Shown: positions 1 to 6,274, counted from the first letter of the stretch. The stretch: DNA of 6,310 nucleotides from Clostridia bacterium (GCA_028701635.1 JAQVQJ010000078.1:1-6310); one strand, 5' to 3'. A program made the numbers and translations. The notes: generated by a model not told the origin, from the letters alone.

Positions 1-87
1 GATCCAATTAAATATGTTCTTGATACGAGCGAAATGAAATATGAAACCGCAAAAATGTTTAATGCAATAAAATATGGAGAAATGTAA
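1..87 (+). CDS. C-terminal end of an unidentified protein (5' end outside window)
   Basis: Frame 1 is open from the window edge and gives 28 codons ending in TAA, with residues DPIKYVLDTSEMKYETAKMF followed by a short tail ending YGEM. The composition is ordinary for a coding region in this A+T-rich DNA, and a gene on the same strand follows 79 bases later, so it is probably the end of another polysaccharide-locus gene. The fragment is too short to assign a family; I considered sugar epimerases and GT4 glycosyltransferases but saw no diagnostic motif. That it codes is likely but rests only on frame and context. Confidence 0.55.
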   Translation, partial: DPIKYVLDTSEMKYETAKMFNAIKYGEM

Positions 88-149
88 AATAATGGAGAAT
101 AACAAAGTAGGACTTACCTACAAAATAAAAACGCTACCTCAATAAAACA

Positions 150-158
150 TGATATAAT
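150..158 (+). promoter_or_regulatory. Extended -10 promoter element before the glycosyltransferase pair
   Basis: The bases TGATATAAT match the extended -10 consensus TGnTATAAT exactly, with the TATAAT hexamer at 153-158. No good -35 hexamer is present at 16-18 bases spacing (the stretch around 130-136 is poor), which extended -10 promoters tolerate. The predicted start of transcription, 7-9 bases after the hexamer, falls at 165-167, on or next to the ATG at 167. No Shine-Dalgarno sequence lies in between. A chance TATAAT is possible in DNA this A+T-rich, but the full nine-base match is less likely to be accidental. Confidence 0.45.
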
Positions 159-166
159 ACATAACT

Positions 167-976
167 ATGAATGACATAACACTGGTTATTTTATCTTGTG
201 ACAATTTCATAGATGTGTTAGATGGATGCATAAAATCAATCCATACTTTTTGGTCCGATTGTCCAATGCCAATCGCTGTTATAACAGAATCTATACCTGA
301 AAAGAGATTTGATAATGTGACATTTTTTGATGCTGGAAAGGGAAAAGAATACTCTGATCGCATTAAAATATCTCTCCCTCAAATTAAAACAAAATACGTT
401 ATGGTGATGCTTGGTGATTACTACATTAACAAAAAGGTTGATACTAAAAGAATTGAATACCTCTATACAGTAATAAGAAATAACGATATAGATTACCTAA
501 GATTGTTTAATAAAAGTTTTAAGGAAAAAAAGAAATTCCCTGAAGACAAAAGCCTTCGAATAATTGATACTTCTTATTTTCGCTATAAAGTAAATTTGTA
601 TATTGGAATTTGGAAAAAAGATACTCTTTTAAAAATGTGTCAAGAAAGTCAAAATGCTTGGCAATTCGAAGTATCATTAACAGAAAAAATGCACCATTTG
701 CATGGAAAATGTTTGACCATAACGAAAAAGGAAATATCGATTGCCGATGTCGTTAGAAAAGGCAAAATAACGAGAAATACTTGGAAATATGTTCATAAAA
801 ATGGTCTTTACGAAGGAGATAGAGTAAAACAAGATTTTAAATCTTACTTTAGACTAAAGATGATTTCATTTTTAAAAACTATCACCCCTGTAAAGATTCA
901 AGAAAAAATAAAAAAACGTCTTATTAAAAAAGGCCACAAATATTATAGTAGTTGGGACAAAGATAAGAATGAATAA
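167..976 (+). CDS. Putative polysaccharide glycosyltransferase (GT-A-like, capsule type)
   Basis: This 269-residue cytoplasmic protein probably adds a sugar to the lipid-linked repeat unit. The N-terminus ITLVILSCDNF (residues 4-14) looks like the first beta strand and nucleotide-sugar loop of a GT-A fold. Residues 78-92 (VMVMLGDYYINKKVD) match the 'L-x-D-Y-F-x-x-x-x-V-D' segment I recall from capsule-locus glycosyltransferases, and YIGIWKKD (145-152) and NAWQFE (163-168) match later conserved blocks, NPWEFE being the usual form of the second. The acidic residue usually just before D84 is Gly83 here. The C-terminal ~30 residues are very basic, fitting peripheral membrane association. The start at 167 is supported because the first beta strand follows at once and the next Met is residue 34. 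No Shine-Dalgarno is visible. The gene overlaps the next by 8 bases. Donor and acceptor cannot be inferred. Confidence 0.75.
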   Translation: MNDITLVILSCDNFIDVLDGCIKSIHTFWSDCPMPIAVITESIPEKRFDNVTFFDAGKGKEYSDRIKISLPQIKTKYVMVMLGDYYINKKVDTKRIEYLYTVIRNNDIDYLRLFNKSFKEKKKFPEDKSLRIIDTSYFRYKVNLYIGIWKKDTLLKMCQESQNAWQFEVSLTEKMHHLHGKCLTITKKEISIADVVRKGKITRNTWKYVHKNGLYEGDRVKQDFKSYFRLKMISFLKTITPVKIQEKIKKRLIKKGHKYYSSWDKDKNE

Positions 977-2024
977 AAATGAGTCAATAGATGTTGTTGT
1001 TCCAGCATATAAAGTTGGTGAATATATTGAAGAATGTTTATCAAGTTTGTTAAGACAAACATATCAAGATTTTAAATTGTTTGTCATTTATGATGAATGT
1101 AATGATAATACGCTAGAAATCATCGAATCATTCAAACAAAAATTTAAAACTGATCAATTCAACATAATCTTTAGCCCAAAAAAGGATGGACTGGGAGCGG
1201 CGAGAGATATTGCGTTGGATTCAGGACTTTTAAAGGGAAAATATGTAATTTTTCCAGATTCTGATGATTATGTCGAGCCAAATTATTTAGAGCGACTATT
1301 CAAAAAAGCAGAAGAAACCAATGCTGATATAACATATTGTGGATTTGATCGTGTTGATGCAAAAACAAGAAAAGTAATTTCCGTCGACATGATACACAAT
1401 GGGAATAAAACAATTATGGATTTACTTCATTATAATCAAATAATATATTTGAATATTTCTGTATGGAATAAACTCTATAAGATTGATTTATTTAGCAATG
1501 TTCGCTTCACTAACATAAAAAGAGGTGAGGATCTTTTTTGCTTTTTAAAAATTTTGCCATATGTAAAATGCATTTCCTTCGTGAATAATGTTTTATACCA
1601 CTATCGTATTAGAAGCGATTCTTTGTCTAATGATTTTGGGCTTGAACAGTTGAATGAAATGTGCAAAGGATTTTTAGTGACAAAAGATTTTTACAAGAAG
1701 AATTATGATATTACACATGATTATTTTATTATTCTTACCGCAATTGCTTTTTTACGAATTGGAATAAGCGCCACATATCGTGCCAGTCATAAAGATAAAG
1801 CAAATAAAAAAAGATGTTATAGAATATCGAGATCATTTTTAGACGATTATTTTCCAGAATGGTACAAAAATCCTTATATATCTTTTAGAACATGCTCAAA
1901 ATATGGATTTAAATCAATGATGGTATGGCACACAAAGTTGCTATTTAAGCACCATATGTTTGGACTTTTTATTTTCTTTTACGAAAACTTCGTAAAATTA
2001 ACGCATAAAGATATTAAGTGGTGA
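969..2024 (+). CDS. Family 2 glycosyltransferase
   Basis: This 351-residue protein is a GT2 enzyme that transfers a sugar from a nucleotide donor to a growing repeat unit at the cytoplasmic membrane face. The signature blocks are in order: VVVPAYKVGEYIEECLSSLL (residues 9-28, first strand and helix), GLGAARDIAL (74-83, where most relatives have ARN and this one has ARD), the metal-binding DSDD (97-100), SVWNKLYK (164-171), GED (186-188, the expected catalytic-base region) and LYHYR (209-213). The last ~130 residues are basic and less conserved, as is usual for acceptor-binding tails. The length is typical for capsule GT2 enzymes. The start codon lies inside the end of the upstream gene (8-base overlap), which suggests translational coupling; AAAGATAAG just upstream is at best a weak ribosome binding site. 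The family call is secure; the sugar specificity is unknown. Confidence 0.93.
   Translation: MNKNESIDVVVPAYKVGEYIEECLSSLLRQTYQDFKLFVIYDECNDNTLEIIESFKQKFKTDQFNIIFSPKKDGLGAARDIALDSGLLKGKYVIFPDSDDYVEPNYLERLFKKAEETNADITYCGFDRVDAKTRKVISVDMIHNGNKTIMDLLHYNQIIYLNISVWNKLYKIDLFSNVRFTNIKRGEDLFCFLKILPYVKCISFVNNVLYHYRIRSDSLSNDFGLEQLNEMCKGFLVTKDFYKKNYDITHDYFIILTAIAFLRIGISATYRASHKDKANKKRCYRISRSFLDDYFPEWYKNPYISFRTCSKYGFKSMMVWHTKLLFKHHMFGLFIFFYENFVKLTHKDIKW
1977..1997. repeat. Perfect 9-bp inverted repeat at the convergent gene ends
   Basis: The arms TTTTACGAA (1977-1985) and TTCGTAAAA (1989-1997) pair perfectly around a 3-base spacer. The repeat lies inside the last codons of the GT2 gene, 25-45 bases before its stop. 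Neither strand has a T-run after the stem (the T-rich arm is 5' on both strands), so it does not look like an intrinsic terminator. It could form a hairpin near the 3' end of either convergent transcript. Confidence 0.45.
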
Positions 2025-2027
2025 TTA

Positions 2028-3179
2028 TCATACCTGCCAAAAAAATTCATATGGCACGATATCAAGTTGATTCCCTAAAATTGCATAGACAATAAATAAA
2101 ACTGATAATCCAATAACGGCAATACTAGTTAATGAAACTTTTAATATTTTGCTATTAAATGTTTCAATCATTTCAGGCGCAGCCATTATTCCAACCAGTG
2201 TAAAATAAAAGCCGTATCTCGGAAAAACTTGATTCACTAAACAAAATGATTGTAAAAAGCATGTCAACATGAAGGCCCATATTGCGCCATTATTATAAAA
2301 AGAGTTGTTATGATTGCTGAATTCTCCACCAATATTTGATAATTTTGGATGTCTTTGATCTAATGTTTCAGTCTTTGAATTAATAAAATTGGAAACATAA
2401 TTATTTTTTTGAAAATAAGCTAATGCAACAAAAATTAATACATAAGCAAAAAACATGCCACCACCACCATAATCGCCAGGCATATATGAAGCATTATAAA
2501 GCGAAAAATAAATGGTTTGAAAAACACTTGTTGATATAAAAAAGGAAATTATTAGTAAAGGAATAATAAATACTAAATACTTCTTTTGAAATTTAATATA
2601 CGAAAGCCCAAATAAAACAAAGACGATTATTGATGAAGAATGGAAGAAATAAGAGATAAGAACAATTAGAATAGCAAAAATAATTTTAACAATCTTTTTA
2701 GATGAAAAAAGATAATAGGCCAATGAACAAAGAGACATAGCCATGGCTTGTCTTATTCCAGATAATTCAAATGACAAAAACAATGCGACAAACATTAACA
2801 CACTAAATAAAGGATTTTTGCTTATTTTATATAAAACAATGCAAATTGGTATGTATACTACGGCATATACAAAGAAAAGAAATTGTTGAAATGAGGCATT
2901 AAGGGAAGAAAAAATTTTGTTTATTAAGACATATCCCCATTCCATACCGTTATAATTAAGACTGTTCCAACTCTCTGAAGATATTTTTACAAAAGCAGCA
3001 TAGTATTGATAAGTATCACGACCAACATTTATAGATTTTAGAGAGGAAAGAAAATACAAAGATAAACCGCAAATGGCAACAAGAAAAATTTTCGCAATCA
3101 TTTTGTTTTTTTTTGCAACTAGCAAAGAAATGATACCTGATAAAATGATAATAATCAGAAAAATAAAATAGATAATCAT
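2028..3179 (-). CDS. EpsG/Wzy-like polysaccharide polymerase (membrane protein)
   Basis: This 383-residue multi-pass membrane protein probably polymerises flipped lipid-linked repeat units on the outer face of the membrane. Hydrophobic segments run from residues 2-22, 29-46, 98-118, 122-140, 145-160, 164-195, 200-225, 240-256, 300-316, 320-336 and 350-370 (read by eye). EpsG-family blocks are visible: VGRDTYQYY (52-60), MEWGYVLINKIF (79-90), SGIRQAMAMSL (140-150), the FFHSSSIIVF segment with His180, and FPRYGFYF (319-326). The length suits the family. A hydrophilic loop at about 258-298 is longer than I would expect. The gene starts in a 4-base ATGA overlap with the stop of the flippase gene, so the two are almost certainly co-transcribed and translationally coupled. 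It ends with tandem stops, TGA then TAA. Codons 22-25 contain a run of nine A. It could be called wzy by role, but the linkage formed is unknown. Confidence 0.85.
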   Translation of the reverse strand: MIIYFIFLIIIILSGIISLLVAKKNKMIAKIFLVAICGLSLYFLSSLKSINVGRDTYQYYAAFVKISSESWNSLNYNGMEWGYVLINKIFSSLNASFQQFLFFVYAVVYIPICIVLYKISKNPLFSVLMFVALFLSFELSGIRQAMAMSLCSLAYYLFSSKKIVKIIFAILIVLISYFFHSSSIIVFVLFGLSYIKFQKKYLVFIIPLLIISFFISTSVFQTIYFSLYNASYMPGDYGGGGMFFAYVLIFVALAYFQKNNYVSNFINSKTETLDQRHPKLSNIGGEFSNHNNSFYNNGAIWAFMLTCFLQSFCLVNQVFPRYGFYFTLVGIMAAPEMIETFNSKILKVSLTSIAVIGLSVLFIVYAILGNQLDIVPYEFFWQV

Positions 3180-6004
3180 ATAACAATCTCATCCATGTTT
3201 TCGTTGTCGCCAATAGATATTCTAGTTGAATCATCATTTTCTTTTTTCATCTTTGTTATATTGTTTTTCGAAGAATCAAATAAGATGAAATATAATACAG
3301 CAGAAAGAATGGTCGAATAAAATAATAATGTAGTTATTGAATAGCCTAACCAAGTGAATGCAATGTTAAAAAGTATACTTGTTCCGATGATATAAAAGAT
3401 AAAATACGATATTAAAAAACCACCAATAATCATTAAAGGACATAATAAAGATAAAAGACGACATGAAATTGCACTTCTTTCTTTATAAAGATAATAGATT
3501 TGAGAGATTTGAAAAAATAATGCAATTAAAAGTAAAGTGACAAACAAAGCGAAGAATAAGTATTTATTTGATGAACCATAAAATGAAAAAGTTTCTTGCT
3601 TAATTGTTTGCAAATTCCCTTCATAAACACTATTTAGTGCCTTATCGTAATTATAATAATGAGATGAATAAGAATTTTCGTCGATATAAGAAATTGATTT
3701 TTCAATGATGGTCACAAAAGTACATGTTGACGTCTCTTCACCATACAATAAAAAAGCAAAAGAAACATTTGAAATATGATAAAGGATTGTATTGTATTGA
3801 CATAAGACAAACTTATCACCATAAATGGTTTTAAAATCGCCAAGAGATTCATCTGCGATAACTCCCAAAATTGTCAAATTATCAAGCAGTTGGCTTTTAG
3901 AAGTTCTGCATTTTACAACATAGTTGTTCAAATCAGAATAATCGTAATCTTCTGATGGAAAATCAGAATTAAGAATTTCATCAGCATAAGCTTGAGTAAT
4001 ATAAACTTCTAGACTATTGTTGCTAGCTTCAGTTGGAAAATTACTGCCATCAACAAGCTCGAAACCATAGTAACTATTTGCATCTTCAAATGTTGCTGAA
4101 TGCATTGATACAATTGAAGAAGTTAAAGTAGAATCAGAATAGTTTGGATAAATTGTCAATGGAATGTTTTGATTAGATAATTGTGATGAAAAAAAAGCTT
4201 TGCTAGTTAATCTCATGTCGACATAGAAGATATATTGCTCTTCTAATAGGTCTTTATATTCTTTCATTGAATTAACATTTGAAGAAGGAACAACAGTCCC
4301 ATAAGAAAAATTAGATTCATCTTCTGCTCTTTGATTAACGATTTCATTGCTTATTGATTGATATGAATTTTGAAAAATGAAAGATCCTGATAAAGTTCCA
4401 AATATAAAAACAAATGTCATAGAAACAAAAAGGATGGACATTCTTTTTTTGCTTTTGGAAAAGGCTTTCAAATAATCATCCATCATTTGTTTCTTCTTTA
4501 TTGCATTTCTATGTTGATTGGGATTATCGGTATTTCTTTCAATTTTTTTGTTTAATCTGCCAATTATGAAATGGTAAATATTTTTATTAAAAAAGACAAT
4601 AGTTATAATGAGATAACTAATGAAAAACAGCATGAAGGAAACAATAATTGACGAGGTTATAAAAACTGCAAAATAAAACAAGGTAGAAACAATGAATGCA
4701 TATATGGTGTTTTTCCAAATTTTAAGATTATATTTCCGTGAAAAATATAACTGTGAAGTGATTAACCAGATAAAGAAAACAATAATTGATGAAGCGGCGA
4801 TTGATTCTGTATTATGAAAAATATAATAGGCTCCAATATTAAAGCCAATCGATAAAGCCAAAACTCCTAATGATATCCAAAAATAAAGCATGTTTTTATT
4901 AAATGTTTTGTAATAATTTTGAATGACAATATTAATTACTGAAGTGATGATTACACCAGGAAAAATTATTTTTACAATTATTATAGAGGAAACATATTCA
5001 GACAGAAACTTTTCAATAATCCATTGAATCGGGAAAAAACAAGTTAGCAATAAAAAACCAACCGCAAACATTCCCGAGATCATTTTATTGAAGCTTTTGA
5101 TAAGCAAATCTTGATTCATTCGTTTCAATGCTGGATATAAGACAGTTGAAATAGCGGCAACAGCTGTTGTAACAAGGGAAATAATTGTATAGGCAAACGC
5201 AAAATAGGCAAAATCCTCATTTGAAAAGAAAATGTTTACCACTTGTCTATCACATGCATAAACTAGCACAACAACAAAATCAGCTATCAATAAAGGCATT
5301 CCAATTTTGAAAAGTTGATTAACATCTTTTTTGTTAGAAACAAAACTATCAGCTTTACCAAAAACAATGCTTCGATATGCAATCAAGTACCAGACGAAAA
5401 TAATCACGAAAATTAATGTATAGCATGTTGTGTATACGAGAAGGCTGATATTATTAGTGGCAAAAAAGTATGAAACAACCCATAATATTCCGAGTGCGAC
5501 AATTTTCAAAATGCTTTGAAGCAATAATATTTTTGAGTATTGTTTAAATTGCTGAGTTATTTGAGAAATCTGTTGAAAATACATCATGCAGTTAACACTA
5601 AATGAGTAAATTGATAGCAAAACAACAATAGCAGACCAAATTCCAGAAAAGACAGTGAATGCTACAATAAATCCGATAATGGCAACAACACCTTCGATGG
5701 CAAACAAAATGCGGGAATATAAACGAAATCTTGTCGTGGGAAGTTCATCCATATTTTTCCCACCATAAAATAGAAAAATTCCGTTAATTAAGCCAAATTG
5801 AAAAATTGAAACATATGCTGCATATAAAGAGAAAGTTTTGAAATAGCCGTAACTTTCAACACCTAAAAACTTTGGAACAAAAAAACCAGTGAATAAGCCA
5901 GCTAAAATTAGTAGAAGATTTGATAAAAAAACATGGAAAGTATTTTTCGCAAAAGTTTTTTTATTGAAGCCGGTGTTTTTTTGGTTTTCGATTTCTTTCT
6001 TCAT
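3176..6004 (-). CDS. Wzx-like flippase fused to a MacB/FtsX-like permease module
   Basis: This 942-residue protein is about twice the usual flippase length. Residues 1-475 form a Wzx/MVF-superfamily flippase with about 14 hydrophobic helices. Supporting marks are the amphipathic N-terminus, VPKFLGVESYGYFKTFSLYA (43-62), the D252/R253 segment before a FAYTI helix, and VLYPALKR (288-295). It should move lipid-linked oligosaccharide across the membrane. A basic linker (476-521) leads to a second module (~507-912): a helix at 523-545, an outside domain at ~546-812, then helices near 814-836, 853-875 and 886-909 with a short basic loop (838-850) after the second helix. GFELVDGSNFPTEASNN (647-663), EVYITQAYADEIL (666-678) and LTILGVIAD (710-718) resemble the outside domain of MacB/FtsX permeases. 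No ATPase is fused. An in-frame TAG at 6029-6031 fixes the start at 6004, which lacks a clear ribosome binding site. It overlaps the polymerase gene by 4 bases. The flippase call is strong; the second-module call is good but made by eye. Confidence 0.88.
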   Translation of the reverse strand: MKKEIENQKNTGFNKKTFAKNTFHVFLSNLLLILAGLFTGFFVPKFLGVESYGYFKTFSLYAAYVSIFQFGLINGIFLFYGGKNMDELPTTRFRLYSRILFAIEGVVAIIGFIVAFTVFSGIWSAIVVLLSIYSFSVNCMMYFQQISQITQQFKQYSKILLLQSILKIVALGILWVVSYFFATNNISLLVYTTCYTLIFVIIFVWYLIAYRSIVFGKADSFVSNKKDVNQLFKIGMPLLIADFVVVLVYACDRQVVNIFFSNEDFAYFAFAYTIISLVTTAVAAISTVLYPALKRMNQDLLIKSFNKMISGMFAVGFLLLTCFFPIQWIIEKFLSEYVSSIIIVKIIFPGVIITSVINIVIQNYYKTFNKNMLYFWISLGVLALSIGFNIGAYYIFHNTESIAASSIIVFFIWLITSQLYFSRKYNLKIWKNTIYAFIVSTLFYFAVFITSSIIVSFMLFFISYLIITIVFFNKNIYHFIIGRLNKKIERNTDNPNQHRNAIKKKQMMDDYLKAFSKSKKRMSILFVSMTFVFIFGTLSGSFIFQNSYQSISNEIVNQRAEDESNFSYGTVVPSSNVNSMKEYKDLLEEQYIFYVDMRLTSKAFFSSQLSNQNIPLTIYPNYSDSTLTSSIVSMHSATFEDANSYYGFELVDGSNFPTEASNNSLEVYITQAYADEILNSDFPSEDYDYSDLNNYVVKCRTSKSQLLDNLTILGVIADESLGDFKTIYGDKFVLCQYNTILYHISNVSFAFLLYGEETSTCTFVTIIEKSISYIDENSYSSHYYNYDKALNSVYEGNLQTIKQETFSFYGSSNKYLFFALFVTLLLIALFFQISQIYYLYKERSAISCRLLSLLCPLMIIGGFLISYFIFYIIGTSILFNIAFTWLGYSITTLLFYSTILSAVLYFILFDSSKNNITKMKKENDDSTRISIGDNENMDEIVI

Positions 6005-6029
6005 ATTTTTTAAAAATGTCTTTGCTAAC

Positions 6030-6058
6030 TAAATCATTTTTTGAAATGAAATGATTTA
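6030..6058. repeat. 10-bp perfect inverted repeat upstream of the flippase gene
   Basis: TAAATCATTT (6030-6039) and AAATGATTTA (6049-6058) pair perfectly around a 9-base spacer. It ends 26 bases before the flippase start codon. It could be a leader-RNA hairpin or a dyad operator. Candidate minus-strand -10 boxes lie just beyond it: TATTAT (6066 to 6061) and TAATAT (6087 to 6082, preceded by TGC as in extended -10 elements); neither has a good -35. A+T-rich DNA makes chance repeats common, but ten unbroken pairs this near a start codon merit a note. Confidence 0.5.
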
Positions 6059-6089
6059 TAATAATACACTCATTAATAAGTATATTAGC

Positions 6090-6151
6090 ATAATTGCTTA
6101 TAAAAAAACATTCTAAATGATTTTAGAATCATACATCTTAATAATTGCTTA
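6090..6151. repeat. 11-bp direct repeats flanking a hairpin
   Basis: The sequence ATAATTGCTTA occurs at 6090-6100 and again at 6141-6151, exactly 51 bases apart, on either side of the hairpin at 6110-6129. Read on the minus strand the unit is TAAGCAATTAT. The unit is not itself a palindrome. A paired regulator binding site or a trace of duplication are both possible. Confidence 0.4.
6102..6129 (-). terminator. Terminator-like hairpin with T7 run in the flippase leader
   Basis: Read on the minus strand, ATTCTAAA (6129 to 6122), a 4-base loop and TTTAGAAT (6117 to 6110) form a perfect 8-bp stem followed by G and seven T (6108 to 6102). That is the shape of a Rho-independent terminator, though the stem has only one G-C pair and would be weak. 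An overlapping, mutually exclusive stem, ATGATT with AATCAT (6132 to 6117), begins slightly earlier. It would matter for the flippase gene only if transcription starts to its right. Confidence 0.3.
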
Positions 6152-6193
6152 AATGGTATGTTTTTTGACAAAAATATTTTATTTTCCCCAATT

Positions 6194-6240
6194 GAAAAAC
6201 TAAACGCAACTTTATAATCGAAAGTCGCATTTAGTCTTTC
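6194..6240 (-). other. 20-bp hairpin that pairs fully only as minus-strand RNA
   Basis: Positions 6194-6213 and 6221-6240 form a stem around a 7-base loop. In minus-strand RNA all 20 positions pair (17 Watson-Crick and three G-U). In plus-strand RNA the same three positions are A-C mismatches. The inner 15-bp stem is followed on the minus strand by five T (6199 to 6195), so it could act as a terminator or attenuator for leftward transcription, or be a structured leader element of the flippase operon. No leftward gene is visible to its right within the window. Confidence 0.5.
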
Positions 6241-6243
6241 CTA

Positions 6244-6249
6244 TATAAT
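6244..6249 (+). promoter_or_regulatory. Possible -10 box for the rightward gene
   Basis: TATAAT lies 42 bases before the ATG at 6292, which would give a leader of about 35 bases that includes the ribosome binding site. No good -35 lies at the right distance (6221-6226 reads AAAGTC). A second TATAAT at 6213-6218 has TTGAAA at 6192-6197, but the 15-base spacing is short. The TTGACA at 6165-6170 has no matching -10. Confidence 0.35.
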
Positions 6250-6274
6250 GTAATTGCCTCTTGCCATCCATATG

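Noticed and set aside
107..121. Inverted repeat GTAGG-ACTTA-CCTAC
   Set aside because: Only five pairs and no T-run on the + strand, so not a terminator; too short to stand out from chance.
92..145. Short + strand ORF (MENNKVGLTYKIKTLPQ) ahead of the first glycosyltransferase
   Set aside because: Seventeen codons with only a distant GGAGA upstream and no recognisable features; it is in the same frame as the next gene but separated from it by stop codons. Not strong enough to call a gene.
139..363. 74-codon minus-strand ORF
   Set aside because: It is a shadow lying opposite the start of the well-supported glycosyltransferase gene and shows no motif of its own.
3016..3237. 73-codon minus-strand ORF spanning the flippase/polymerase junction
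   Set aside because: It overlaps two convincing genes in another frame, and its Cys/Phe/Tyr-rich composition is typical of an out-of-frame reading. It does show where a slip in the A9 run would lead.
3569..4369. Reading the outside domain of the flippase fusion as a Wzz-type chain-length regulator
   Set aside because: Wzz proteins have two membrane helices around a coiled-coil domain with a Pro/Gly-rich segment. Here there are three helices after the domain, no coiled coil and no such segment, so the MacB/FtsX layout fits better.
6165..6170. Perfect -35 hexamer TTGACA on the + strand
   Set aside because: No -10-like hexamer is found 16-18 bases downstream (6187-6194 is CCCAATTG-like), so it is not a usable promoter as read.
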